Position numbers and translations under genes: made by a program. From assembly GCA_037892765.1 (NCBI GenBank), contig JBBKBW010000002.1: a stretch of DNA of 64,000 bases; one strand, given 5' to 3'. This DNA is from Clostridium_AQ sp900552125 (GTDB lineage: Bacteria; Bacillota_I; Bacilli_A; Erysipelotrichales; Erysipelotrichaceae). This document shows, in pieces, positions 33,601 through 41,598 of the stretch. Each line of letters starts with the position of its first letter. Positions within the stretch are counted from its first letter, which is position 1. The notes under the pieces were generated by a model. The model was given only the letters and a program-made list of their open reading frames with translations. It had not been told where the DNA came from and did no database searches.

Positions 33601-35475
33601 GATTCGTTGATTCCATAGCTTAAAATAGTCTAGAATCTGCTGCTTATTCAATATCTTGATATATGATAAATCAAGGATTTTTTTCTTTTTAAGGATTCCT
33701 TTTTCATGATATGTAAGCTGACTCTGATAATGACATGGATATACCTGATAGGGCTGATATAGCCCATAACCTTTCTCTTTACCAATCCATTTTTGTTGTA
33801 TGTTTTCCTTTTTGAAAAGCTGAGGAGTTTTCTGCTCAAGCTCTGATGCAGATTGCTGAATTGTTTTTATGGAAGATTTTGATAGCCTTTGATGACTTTC
33901 AAGAATCTGTTCATTTGATTGATTTGCAATTACTTTAATTATGTTTGCTCTTGCATAATCTTTTTTAGTGCTTAGTCGATTTTCTAACTGTAAAATATCT
34001 TGCGGAGTAAAAGAGATAGACATGCATAGATCCGTGATATAATTACTTAAATTTTGATTATTAGAAATAATTTCTTTTATAATAAACTCTTTCTTAATAG
34101 TTTCAGGAACTTTAGGGAAATAATCATACATAAACAATTTTAGATTTTTAGCATCTAAATTACTGGAAATATAGGGAAGTATAGATGTAATCATATCGAC
34201 AGATGCATCATTTTGAATCATTTCATATAATTTTTTAACAATAAAACTTTTATGTAAAACTATAGAGAACCATTCAAACCCTTTGCTTGAATATGTTTGC
34301 TGATTTTTTATTTGAGAAACATATTGGATAAAATGAGAGAAAAAATAACGATTAATTTCTTTGTCAATTGCAAGTTTTGTGAAATCATACTGTATACATT
34401 CGCTTATGTATAATGCAGTGATCCAGGAATCATCTTGATAGATATCTAAAAAACCTTTACATTTTAGAATAGGGAAATGCTTTGTTTGCTTTAAGTATAC
34501 CAAAGCGCTTGCGACAATATGCCGTTCAGTATGACTTAATAATGTAATTGCTTTGTCGATTGCTTTTTCTAGATTTTGAAGTCCTATACAATATAAAGCA
34601 ATATAGACACAAAGTGGATTTTTATGAGACAATGCTTGTATACAATGGTCTTCATGATGAATATAATCGTGTATGCAATCAAAAATGAATTGTATTTGTT
34701 TTTCTTCTACAATTTCATAACCTATACCAATCCATGTTAGGACCCCTCTTTGAATAGAAGAAAATCGTAATAATTGATGTTCTTTGATAATATCTAATAT
34801 TTGAATAAAATAAGGTAAGCTTCCTTCGTCTACAGTTTCAATGATACTTTGTCTTAATCCTTCCTGATGTTTGGCAGCTAAAAAAATATTAGTTAATAAA
34901 TCTTGAAGTTCTTTATTTGAACTTTGTTCAATGGCTAAAATAAGTTCTCGTGTTAAAATCGCAGTATTATTTTGACTTGTTAAAGCATCTCGACAATACT
35001 GTATGGCCTCAGGATTATTCTGTAGCAGTTCTACAGTTATAATAGGGGAGAAATTAGTATGCAAAGGGAATTGACGATATTGTCCATAGATTAGATTTTT
35101 AATAGAAAGCTGCAAACCATAAAAAATATAAAAACTTCCAATAGCAGATAATACCTTCTTCTCGTAGTAGGAGAAGTTCGTACTGCGAACATCCATTCGA
35201 ATAAGATGATGATTACAAGTGTATTCCTGGATATGCCTCATATATAAACAAAGTTTATCATTTACTTTTGGTAATAGACCTTTAAAATTATGATGTCTTT
35301 TTAGGAAATCTTCTGCTGATGTATCCATTATAGACTGATTGATAGAAAAGTAGAAAAAATATTTCTTATTGTCATTAATCTGATTTATAAACTCTTTTTC
35401 CAGTGATGTACAATGAGTTTCAGAAAGTGTCCGATTATATTCTTTTAATTTCTGAATTATATCCATTCTATCCAT
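30697..35475 (-). CDS. very large DUF4132/DUF7737-type protein, function unknown
   Basis: 1592 residues, the largest protein here. The N-terminal two thirds read as alpha-helical repeat-like sequence without catalytic motifs. The central part fits DUF4132 (MolR/YehI-type), and the last 150 residues fit the associated C-terminal domain (RDLDMAVSVAYVGGVDPITS, IEFTCKLMNLKNVEL, HLGSGTIHQKGG, KRGKIYLPFLDEDP, KIKDPSILKQI). No signal peptide or membrane segment is evident. The role is unknown; E. coli relatives were once called molybdate regulators on weak grounds. ATG 35475 overlaps the stop of the upstream small gene (TAATG) with GGGAGG 8 nt before it, so the two are translationally coupled. Confidence 0.75.
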   Translation of the reverse strand: MDRMDIIQKLKEYNRTLSETHCTSLEKEFINQINDNKKYFFYFSINQSIMDTSAEDFLKRHHNFKGLLPKVNDKLCLYMRHIQEYTCNHHLIRMDVRSTNFSYYEKKVLSAIGSFYIFYGLQLSIKNLIYGQYRQFPLHTNFSPIITVELLQNNPEAIQYCRDALTSQNNTAILTRELILAIEQSSNKELQDLLTNIFLAAKHQEGLRQSIIETVDEGSLPYFIQILDIIKEHQLLRFSSIQRGVLTWIGIGYEIVEEKQIQFIFDCIHDYIHHEDHCIQALSHKNPLCVYIALYCIGLQNLEKAIDKAITLLSHTERHIVASALVYLKQTKHFPILKCKGFLDIYQDDSWITALYISECIQYDFTKLAIDKEINRYFFSHFIQYVSQIKNQQTYSSKGFEWFSIVLHKSFIVKKLYEMIQNDASVDMITSILPYISSNLDAKNLKLFMYDYFPKVPETIKKEFIIKEIISNNQNLSNYITDLCMSISFTPQDILQLENRLSTKKDYARANIIKVIANQSNEQILESHQRLSKSSIKTIQQSASELEQKTPQLFKKENIQQKWIGKEKGYGLYQPYQVYPCHYQSQLTYHEKGILKKKKILDLSYIKILNKQQILDYFKLWNQRIQSHAHDEYQRHGNYYQIGDQTFYPLNYNDHSLHALPFGDTWRNYFQKDQLSISTIFQLVFTINAINIPFDQVLNKNISLISISDKDVEPFAYFKHFCTILTYYFYEIENEKTQSLASSLLEIMNTFISTSSYQKKDNYTDTLTPVSIASLSFFDFLIRCLHLEETDDNRFYKFFPVLYESYVRFNIELPKNIELKLTISPMILAHAVTLNLLPKEALLEGILDKHILHENKNIYYRRNNHMLFEAYRDAYYNGRGIIGKPILSLPKKQQNVYKCLREALDCIADKFLMIEIHRLNEETIVTKLIDSLKVIRGLKYLILALHVLDKEEMKRPSYGLDRSSVFSRVITHCYPIETDSYETLEKERFSEKRLVETAMIAPQWMDIIQQVLKWDGFKEACYYFIAHMKQYDLELKKAEIVTYTDMDPSDLNDGAFDIEWCKNIYHTLGEKRMKLIYQASKFLCENSFHVRARKYADACLGKESKESFKQQVIEKRNKDALNAYCICPINDDQDLLERYMFLQQFLKQSKKFGAQRQASEKRSYEVALMNLARNSRFQTVTRLSWMMESEIIETNRKYLIPQHIEDIDVCLQIDTQGNNAIYVKRSNKVLKSIPSKYNKDPYIIELKQVHKLWNEQYRRSRNMLEQAMEERTKFSKEEIFTIARNPIVSPMLEKLVLYSNRHFGFYSQGKLQTLHETIDFDDEIRIAHPYDLYEHNLWHDYQSYIFDQQIIQPFKQVFRELYIKLEDELNMSESKRYTGYQIQPKKAAGALKSRKWNISYENGLERVYHNNNLIVNLYTEADWFSPSDIEAPSIDYVTFTSRKDHHPLKIKEIDNVLYSEIMRDLDMAVSVAYVGGVDPITSFSTIELRKTIIEFTCKLMNLKNVELSNHFANIHGKFNNYTIHLGSGTIHQKGGSIIQVVSVYSKKRGKIYLPFLDEDPMSAQILTKVIMFAEDHKIKDPSILKQIQTNSL

Positions 35476-35876
35476 TACCATAACCTCCCTGCCATCATTA
35501 CTAGCTGTATCAAAACTACTTCATTTTCTTCTAATAAAGTTATTTCTTCTTCTAAATCACAATATTCTCTTTGATTAATAAAAACCCTGATTAATCCGTC
35601 GTGAAAGTCCTGCAGCATTGTATTTATTGCTTTAGAAAGACTATCTTTATTTGTATTATATCTGGTAGAGAATGTGACTTTTCCTAAACCTGCCTGCTGA
35701 TCGATATTATTCTTAGAAAGTACTTGCTTTGTTTCCAGCAGCTGTTGCTTGTTGTATTCATATATTAGGATTTGAATTAAAAGATCTTTTACTGCTTTTA
35801 CGTTTTCCAGCTCTAATGGCTCATACTCAATTTCTTTTAACGAAGAAGCCTGTTTCTTTACTATTCTAAATTTCAT
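35475..35876 (-). CDS. small hypothetical protein coupled to the DUF4132 gene
   Basis: 133 residues, soluble, no recognised motif. Its pattern is an N-terminal strand KFRIVKKQ, a long helix ELENVKAVKDLLIQILIYEY, a Gly-rich centre GLGKVTFSTRYN, a helix DSLSKAINTMLQDFHDG, then strands RVFINQ and EVVLIQLVMMAGRLW. Its stop overlaps the start of the giant DUF4132 gene by one base, which implies fixed stoichiometry or a complex. GGTGAT lies before the ATG, and a TACAAT -10-like hexamer (35901-35896) a short way upstream. Confidence 0.65.
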   Translation of the reverse strand: MKFRIVKKQASSLKEIEYEPLELENVKAVKDLLIQILIYEYNKQQLLETKQVLSKNNIDQQAGLGKVTFSTRYNTNKDSLSKAINTMLQDFHDGLIRVFINQREYCDLEEEITLLEENEVVLIQLVMMAGRLW

Positions 35877-35939
35877 TGTATATCACCTTATCTATATTGT
35901 AACAATGAGATTCTTTTTTTAAAAGAAAATTTTTACAAT

Positions 35940-35963
35940 AAAAAAAGAGTTCTAACTAGAACC
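35940..35963 (-). terminator. intrinsic terminator after the NHEJ pair
   Basis: On the - strand, GTTCTA / TAGAAC with a 2-nt spacer (a tight loop) is followed by a run of seven or more T. It separates ku-ligase from the DUF4132 unit. Confidence 0.55.
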
Positions 35964-35983
35964 ATTTTTCATTGATTTATGTG

Positions 35984-36919
35984 TTATTTATTTTCCTTTA
36001 TTCTGCATTCAGTAATTGATTTGTCTTCGCGAAAACCTTTAAATACAGGTTGTCTTAAATGACCGTTCTCAGTATATTCCATAAATTTTACACACCCTAC
36101 TAGTGGTGGGGTAATCCATATGGCATCTTCATTTCCTTTGGGAATGTTAGAAAATAGAGAAGTATTACTTTGTTTTGTGTTTTCTAAAAGATAATTAATA
36201 GATACACCTAAAGTAACATGTCCTTTATATACAGGTGTATCATTAGCTGAATACTGTGCTAATATTAAAGAGTATATCCCATTTTCTTTTGGTATATATC
36301 CGCAGATTATGAAATCTTCATCTAAAAGATGTTTGCATTTGATCCAGTCTTTTGTGCGTTTACCGCAATGATATAAGCTATCTTTCCGTTTAGCTACGAT
36401 TCCTTCTAAACCTAATGCTTTGGTTTTTTCGAATAACTCTAAACCAAAATCAGTATATCTTGAAATAGAAAGATTTCCCTGTTCCTTTATAGCTTTTTGT
36501 AAGAGTTCTTTTCGTTTCATAAGCGATAAATCAGTTACGAAGTGATCTCTATAATAGAGAATATCAAAGGCAGTAAAATAAGCAGGATACGATTTAGAGT
36601 GAAGTGATATTTTAAAGGGATCCTGAAGTAAGGCGCGCTTTTGTATATGAAAGAAATCTGTTTTCCCATTATTGAATATATAAACTTCTCCATCTAAAAT
36701 ACATTTTACTTTTCCTTGTTTATGGATACTTATAAGTTCAGGGAAATTTTTGTTTAAGGAAAGGTTTCGTTTGTTTCGTAAATCTGTTTTATTTTCTTCT
36801 ATATAAACCAGACAGCGGATACCATCAAATTTACATTCATAAATGAATTCGTCATCTTCAAATGGGGACTGTTCTTTTCCAATCAGCATAGGCGATACAT
36901 CTCTAGCATCGAATTCCAT
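35984..36919 (-). CDS. ATP-dependent DNA ligase (LigD ligase domain only)
   Basis: 311 residues. The adenylation lysine is in motif I ECKFDGIR; motif III region is AYFTAFDILYY, motif IV LGLEGIVAKRKD and motif V DWIKCKHL, followed by the OB domain. It seals nicked ends in non-homologous end joining. Compared with LigD of mycobacteria or pseudomonads it lacks the polymerase/primase and 3'-phosphoesterase domains. The start codon overlaps the stop of ku (TAATG), so the two are coupled. Confidence 0.92.
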   Translation of the reverse strand: MEFDARDVSPMLIGKEQSPFEDDEFIYECKFDGIRCLVYIEENKTDLRNKRNLSLNKNFPELISIHKQGKVKCILDGEVYIFNNGKTDFFHIQKRALLQDPFKISLHSKSYPAYFTAFDILYYRDHFVTDLSLMKRKELLQKAIKEQGNLSISRYTDFGLELFEKTKALGLEGIVAKRKDSLYHCGKRTKDWIKCKHLLDEDFIICGYIPKENGIYSLILAQYSANDTPVYKGHVTLGVSINYLLENTKQSNTSLFSNIPKGNEDAIWITPPLVGCVKFMEYTENGHLRQPVFKGFREDKSITECRIKENK

Positions 36920-37713
36920 TAGTGTTTCACTCTTTTTCTACGACCTTTCGATTTTGTTTGGGTAAGGGAAAGCTGTAAAGCTTCCATTAAATCGATTGGA
37001 TTTGTGTAAGAATCATCATTCTTTTTGACTTCGATAGTTTTTTGTCCATTGATTTTATCCTCAATAGCCGCTTTTAATCGTTCTTGAAATTCATCTTTAT
37101 ATGCAGATGGTTCAAAAGCTTTTGTCATAGATTGTATTAATTGTTTTGCGACATCAGCTTCTGATTTGTTTACTTTTGGTTTTTTAAATGCTTTAGGATT
37201 TTCGGCTATTTCATCTTCATAAAATAAGGTTTTTACTAATATGCCGTCTTTTGTAGGACAAAGAGCAATCAGTGTTTCTTTAGTGGAAATGACAGTTTTT
37301 GCTATACCAACCACTCCTTTATCCAGCATTGTTTTTCGTAGTAATTCATAAGCTTTTTCCGCATATGGTTCAGGAATTGCATAATAGTTTTTTTCATAGT
37401 ATAAATCATTTATTTCTTCCAGTTCTGCAAATTGCAGGATAATGATTGTTCGATCTTTATCTGCTTTTAAAGCATCAATTTCTTCACTGGTCATCGTTAC
37501 ATATTTATCTTTATCATATTCATAGCCTTTGATAATATCGCTGCTTTTAAGTTCTGTATCACAATGACCGCAATATTTACGATAGCGAACACGTTCAAGT
37601 GTTTGTTTGCATAACTGATGGAAAGAAATATCTGTATCTCTTGTTGTTTTGTATAACTGAACAGGAATATGGACTAATCCAAAAGAAATAGCTCCTTTAT
37701 GGGCTGCTGCCAT
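36919..37713 (-). CDS. ku: bacterial Ku, DNA end-binding protein
   Basis: 264 residues, typical bacterial Ku (single Ku core, about 250-300 residues). Signature start HKGAISFGLVHIPVQLY, Zn-like pair CGHCDTE, KGYEYDKDKYV and VGIAK, then a basic C-terminal tail (KSKGRRKRVKH) that aids DNA binding. It forms a homodimeric ring on double-strand ends and recruits the ligase encoded next. AAGGAGGG precedes the ATG. In spore formers this system repairs spore DNA; a weak sigma-G-like match upstream was not accepted. Confidence 0.94.
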   Translation of the reverse strand: MAAAHKGAISFGLVHIPVQLYKTTRDTDISFHQLCKQTLERVRYRKYCGHCDTELKSSDIIKGYEYDKDKYVTMTSEEIDALKADKDRTIIILQFAELEEINDLYYEKNYYAIPEPYAEKAYELLRKTMLDKGVVGIAKTVISTKETLIALCPTKDGILVKTLFYEDEIAENPKAFKKPKVNKSEADVAKQLIQSMTKAFEPSAYKDEFQERLKAAIEDKINGQKTIEVKKNDDSYTNPIDLMEALQLSLTQTKSKGRRKRVKH

Positions 37714-37901
37714 GGTATCCCTCCTTTATAATAGGTTGTGAAATCCTCTAGATTTTATACATGGGTCTTATATTTGCGTTTTTCTAATCTTTCTGCTAAA
37801 ATATCAAATTAAAAAAAATTGAGATATATCTAGATGATAAATAGTTAATTATGAACAAGAAAAAAAAGAAAGTCAAGGGTATTATTTTATAGGATACATG
37901 G

Positions 37902-37907
37902 TATACT
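37902..37907 (+). promoter_or_regulatory. -10 element of the candidate structured RNA
   Basis: TATACT seven nt before G37914, the first base of the closing stem. No good -35 hexamer is seen. Confidence 0.45.
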
Positions 37908-37913
37908 ATAAGT

Positions 37914-38112
37914 GTCCAGGAGGCATAAATTTTTCCTACACTTAGAGATAAGGGACTCCGGATGTTGTATTTTGGTGTTGAAAACCTGCGTATCCCGGGT
38001 AAACAGCAGGGATCCTAAAAAATTACACAGGAGACCCACCTGTATATACAGGGAAAGATCTCTCCTTCTGGACTCTATGTTAAGAAATTGCGGGCAATTG
38101 CCTGCTTTTTTT
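37914..38112 (+). ncRNA. candidate structured RNA of about 200 nt (6S-like layout), unassigned
   Basis: No convincing gene occupies 37714-38166. From a -10 TATACT to a terminator the sequence folds as one nested rod: closing stem GTCCAGGAGG (37914-37923) / CCTTCTGGAC (38064-38073, 10 bp); AGAGAT (37944-37949) / ATCTCT (38058-38063), stacked directly on it; a local hairpin palindrome CCTGTATATACAGG (38039-38052) in the 3' strand; GGGACTCC (37952-37959) / GGAGACCC (38030-38037); and a branched tip with CCTGC/GCAGG. Length, closing stem at the transcript ends and large one-sided loops recall 6S RNA. No conserved element proves this. RNase P, tmRNA and SRP RNA signatures are absent. Confidence 0.6.
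38090..38112 (+). terminator. terminator of the candidate structured RNA
   Basis: GCGGGC-AATT-GCCTGC stem (one G-U) followed by seven T. Confidence 0.75.
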
Positions 38113-38135
38113 GTCTTTTTTATTTGAAATACTGT

Positions 38136-38141
38136 TATAAT
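38136..38141 (+). promoter_or_regulatory. -10 element for the HD-domain gene
   Basis: TATAAT at 38136-38141, overlapping an in-frame ATG at 38140, which shows that the downstream ATG 38167 is the real start. Confidence 0.45.
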
Positions 38142-38166
38142 GATAACAGAAAGGGTGTTATTATTT

Positions 38167-38748
38167 ATGGAAGCAAAAGAAAGATTTATACAGATTTATA
38201 CAGATTATATAAAACGGCCAGGAAGTGATAAACTGCTGGAATATTTATTAAGTAATCAATCCGATTTCTTCACTGCTCCTGCAAGTACAAGGTTTCATGG
38301 TTCTTATCCTGGAGGTTTAGTAGAACATAGTTTACATGTATACGATTGTTTAAAAGATTATCTTGAACGTGATCGAGTGAAAGAAGAGTATCAGTTATCT
38401 TATGATGAAGAAAGTATTGCGATTGTTGCTTTACTGCATGATATATGTAAAATCAACTGTTACAAGGAAAGTGTTCGCAATCAGAAAATAAATAATCAAT
38501 GGGTACAGGTTCCATATTATGAATTTGATGATCGCTTGCCTTATGGACATGGGGAGAAAAGTGTTTATATCATTACAGGATTTATGCGATTAAGCAGGGA
38601 AGAAGCATTTGCGATTCGCTATCATATGGGATTTAGTGGCAGTGAGGAAGCAAGAAATGTCGGTGCAGCATTTGAGATGTATCCACTAGCTTTTGCTTTA
38701 TCTACTGCTGATATGGAGGCAACATATTTCTTAGAAAGTATAAAATAA
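38167..38748 (+). CDS. HD-domain phosphohydrolase family protein
   Basis: 193 residues. The metal-binding HD pattern is present: GSYPGGLVEHSLHVYDC (first His), then LLHDICK (HD with Lys), and later HGEKSVYI and IRYHMGFSG (two further His). It resembles the C-terminal HD module of YhaM-type nucleases and stand-alone HD hydrolases; the substrate is unknown. ATG 38167 has AAAGGGTG upstream and lies after the -10; the longer frame from 38140 is rejected. Confidence 0.82.
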   Translation: MEAKERFIQIYTDYIKRPGSDKLLEYLLSNQSDFFTAPASTRFHGSYPGGLVEHSLHVYDCLKDYLERDRVKEEYQLSYDEESIAIVALLHDICKINCYKESVRNQKINNQWVQVPYYEFDDRLPYGHGEKSVYIITGFMRLSREEAFAIRYHMGFSGSEEARNVGAAFEMYPLAFALSTADMEATYFLESIK

Positions 38749-38771
38749 AAATGCGCACTTTACGCATTTTT
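38747..38771. terminator. bidirectional terminator overlapping the end of ttcA
   Basis: AAAAATGCG / CGCATTTTT 9-bp stem, 7-nt loop, with A/T tracts. The right arm encodes the last codons of the - strand ttcA gene. Confidence 0.68.
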
Positions 38772-39704
38772 ATCATATGTAAGGAAGATTGATTCAATTG
38801 TACTACCATTTAATATAGAATCTGCTTCTTCTTGAGTAATTTGAAGATGGCGACGACCTTTAGAGTTAGTAAAAGGCGGGTAAACAATGAAATGTTTTTC
38901 ACCATGTCTAACTAATTGAAGGTCTTTTTCTGCTTTTAATAATTCAGATTTTTTTGCTTTCTCAGCTTTATGATCACCTGTTTTATGCCAAAGTTCAACC
39001 TGTTCTTCATTAGATAACATGTGGACAAAATTATGTTTGGCCATTGGATAATTCACATATAATTCCTGTAACATATCTTTCATGGCCTGACGTTCTGTGA
39101 AACCATCATTAGGACAGGTACTGGGAACAAATGGAATATCATTTTTCTGTAAAGCTAATGTAATATCACTTTCATAGGAATAAATGAGTGGTCGTATAAA
39201 AGTGGTATCAGTTCGTGACATATACATTTTAGGAAGAAAAGTTGCGATTTTTCCTCCGTGGATCATATTCATAAATAAAGTTTCTAGTGCATCATCACTA
39301 TGATGACCAAAAGCTACTTTTGTACAGTTTAATTTTTTAGCAGCATCAATGACGGTTGCTTTTTTGAATTTTGAACAAAGACTGCATTTAATGTTTCCTT
39401 CTTTATCAGGATTACGTTTAAGAATTTCGTAAACTTTTGAGTCAAATTGATGGAATTCAATGCCTTGTGTTTCACAGAAATTTACGACCTCCGTAAAATC
39501 CATGTTAGGGAAACCTAGTTTTATATGTATGCCGACAACCTGAAAGTCTTTACCTTTAAATTTTGAGTACATGTGTAGTGCAGTTAATAGCACCATACTA
39601 TCTTTTCCTCCGCTGACTCCAACAGCTATACGATCACCATCTTCAATCAGATGATAATCCTGATCAGCTTTTCTTATATCTCCTAATATTTTATGTAAAT
39701 CCAT
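38760..39704 (-). CDS. TtcA-like tRNA 2-thiolation protein (PP-loop ATPase)
   Basis: 314 residues. PP-loop GVSGGKDSMVLL, CxxC in IKCSLCSKFKK and a further Cys in STCPNDG supply the three cysteines that bind an iron-sulphur cluster in TtcA. FGHHSDDALETLFMNMIHGG is the TtcA-type substrate segment. The enzyme thiolates C32 of certain tRNAs; a TilS assignment is less likely because of the CxxC. The C-terminal 70 residues are basic and less conserved. The gene stands alone between two + strand units. Confidence 0.82.
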   Translation of the reverse strand: MDLHKILGDIRKADQDYHLIEDGDRIAVGVSGGKDSMVLLTALHMYSKFKGKDFQVVGIHIKLGFPNMDFTEVVNFCETQGIEFHQFDSKVYEILKRNPDKEGNIKCSLCSKFKKATVIDAAKKLNCTKVAFGHHSDDALETLFMNMIHGGKIATFLPKMYMSRTDTTFIRPLIYSYESDITLALQKNDIPFVPSTCPNDGFTERQAMKDMLQELYVNYPMAKHNFVHMLSNEEQVELWHKTGDHKAEKAKKSELLKAEKDLQLVRHGEKHFIVYPPFTNSKGRRHLQITQEEADSILNGSTIESIFLTYDKNA

Positions 39705-39789
39705 TTTTTCACTTCCTTTTAGAGCTGTATCATTATATCATGCTTTTTTATACTTTCACATATTCCTCTCATCTTTTCTAAAAAATCTG

Positions 39790-39798
39790 TGGTATAAT
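39790..39798 (+). promoter_or_regulatory. extended -10 promoter of truB-ribF
   Basis: TGGTATAAT (TGnTATAAT) 17 nt before ATG 39815. Confidence 0.5.
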
Positions 39799-39814
39799 GA
39801 AAAACGGTGATAAT

Positions 39815-40645
39815 ATGGATGGAGTATTATTAATACATAAAGAACAAAATATGACTTCTCATGATGTGGTTGCACAGCTGAGAAAAATATTACATATAAA
39901 AAAGATTGGGCATAGCGGTACATTAGATCCTAATGCTACAGGGGTTTTACTAGTACTTGTCGGACGTGCTTGTAAGGCATTGCCTTTTTTAGAAGATACA
40001 GATAAAGAATACATAGCAACTTTGGAGTTAGGGAAACGTACAATAAGTGATGATATATGGATGGCTACTTTGGAAGAAGCTCCTATAAAACCAATCGAAA
40101 ATTTTCAAAAAGTATTAGATAATTTTAAAGGAAAACAGAAACAGGTACCTCCTATGATTTCTTCTGTTCGAGTGAATGGCAGAAAGCTTTATGAATATGC
40201 CAGAGAAGGGAAAGTCGTAGAGCGTCCTGTGCGCGATGTTGAAATCTATGATATAGAAGCAATAGATGATGAACAGCTAAAGTTTCGCGTAAGCTGCAGT
40301 TCTGGTACTTATGTGCGCTCTTTATGTCATGATATCGCAAAGATTACAGGGAATCTAGGTTGTATGTCTTCTTTGATACGTACTAAAGTAGGTCGTTTCT
40401 CACTAGAAGATTGTGTGACATTAAAAGATGTAGAAGAAGGTAATTTTACACTTCATTCTCTTTCTGAAGTGCTATCACATTTTGAAATGGTAGAGGCTGT
40501 TGATCCAGCAGATATTTTCAATGGAAAGCAGATTCATGTAAATTGTGATGCAGAGCAGATTGCCGTTACTCATAAGGGAGAAGTTTTAGCTATCTATGAA
40601 TATGTGGAAAATGATATATATCGCTGTGTGCGAGGATTATGGTAG
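39815..40645 (+). CDS. truB: tRNA pseudouridine(55) synthase
   Basis: 276 residues. The N-terminus MDGVLLIHKEQNMTSHDVV and catalytic motif KIGHSGTLDPNATGVL (nucleophile Asp) are typical, as is KGKQKQVPPMISSVRVNGRK. It isomerises U55 in the T loop of all tRNAs. ATG 39815 has GGTGAT upstream; the extra in-frame codons from 39797 lie in the promoter. The last codons overlap the open frame of ribF, and the pair is a common Firmicute operon. Confidence 0.95.
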   Translation: MDGVLLIHKEQNMTSHDVVAQLRKILHIKKIGHSGTLDPNATGVLLVLVGRACKALPFLEDTDKEYIATLELGKRTISDDIWMATLEEAPIKPIENFQKVLDNFKGKQKQVPPMISSVRVNGRKLYEYAREGKVVERPVRDVEIYDIEAIDDEQLKFRVSCSSGTYVRSLCHDIAKITGNLGCMSSLIRTKVGRFSLEDCVTLKDVEEGNFTLHSLSEVLSHFEMVEAVDPADIFNGKQIHVNCDAEQIAVTHKGEVLAIYEYVENDIYRCVRGLW

Positions 40646-40653
40646 GGATAGAT

Positions 40654-41598
40654 ATGAAAATAAAAACAATACACGTTAATGAAGCTTTTGCTATGGAAGA
40701 AACTATAACTGCCTGTATAGGGTATTTTGATGGCCTTCATATAGGTCATCAGAAGCTGATTGAAAAAGTTTTAAGTATTTCTAAGCAAACGAATACAAAA
40801 GGTGCATTAATTACATTTGATCCAGATCCTTGGACTGTTTTAAAAGGTATTCAGAACATTCCACATATTACACCTATGAAACATCGTATGCGTATTGCGG
40901 AAAAGATGGGAATAGAATATTGGATCATTTTAGATTTCTCAAAAACAATGGCAGATTTAAGCCCAAAGGATTTTATTGAAAAGATACTAAAACCTTTACG
41001 TTTGCATACTCTTGTCTGCGGCTTTGATTTTCATTATGGCAGAAAAGGAGAAGGCTCTATTGAACAGCTTCAAAATCAAACAGATTTTCATGTTGAGGTA
41101 ATTGATGAAGTGAGCAGTGAACATAAGAAAATAAGCTCCACTCGTATTGAACAGCTGATCATGGAAGGGAAAATGGAGAAAGCTGCATCCTTTATGGGCA
41201 GATGGTATGATATAGAAGGTGTAGTAAAAGGTGGTAGTCATGTTGGGCATAAGCATGGATTTCCTACCGCAAATTTAAATCTTGTGAATTCTTATGTCAT
41301 TCCTAAAAAAGGTGTTTATGTAGGTGCAGTCAAAGCGAAGAATGTATGGCATAAAGCTATGATCAATGTTGGGAATAACCCTACATATAACTACAAAGAT
41401 AATGTATCAATTGAAGCTCATATCTTAGATTTTGATGAAGATATTTATGATGAGTATGTCATATTTCGCTTTTTGAGCTATATTCGAAATGAACAAAAAT
41501 TTGAAGATGCAGATGCATTAAGTGAACAGTTGAAAAAAGATTTAAATACCACAAAAGAATACTTTATACAGGGAGAGGAGTCTTTCTTATGCGATTAA
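40654..41598 (+). CDS. ribF: bifunctional riboflavin kinase / FAD synthetase
   Basis: About 314 residues. The N-terminal adenylyltransferase part has IGYFDGLHIGHQKLI (HxGH) and ISSTRIEQLI; the C-terminal kinase part has GGSHVGHKHGFPTANL and GVYVG, INVGNNPTYN. It makes FMN and FAD, which the several flavoproteins of this window need. ATG 40654 has AGGGAT upstream; ATG 40639 overlaps truB and has no site. Confidence 0.95.
   Translation: MKIKTIHVNEAFAMEETITACIGYFDGLHIGHQKLIEKVLSISKQTNTKGALITFDPDPWTVLKGIQNIPHITPMKHRMRIAEKMGIEYWIILDFSKTMADLSPKDFIEKILKPLRLHTLVCGFDFHYGRKGEGSIEQLQNQTDFHVEVIDEVSSEHKKISSTRIEQLIMEGKMEKAASFMGRWYDIEGVVKGGSHVGHKHGFPTANLNLVNSYVIPKKGVYVGAVKAKNVWHKAMINVGNNPTYNYKDNVSIEAHILDFDEDIYDEYVIFRFLSYIRNEQKFEDADALSEQLKKDLNTTKEYFIQGEESFLCD

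Noticed and set aside
37732..37761. Sigma-G-like promoter for ku (TGTATA-N17-CAACCTA on the - strand)
   Set aside because: Two mismatches in the -10 and a start that would fall on the ribosome binding site; too weak to list as a feature.
37912..38127. 71-codon open frame on the + strand
   Set aside because: It coincides with the paired arms of the candidate structured RNA, has no ribosome binding site and runs through the terminator.
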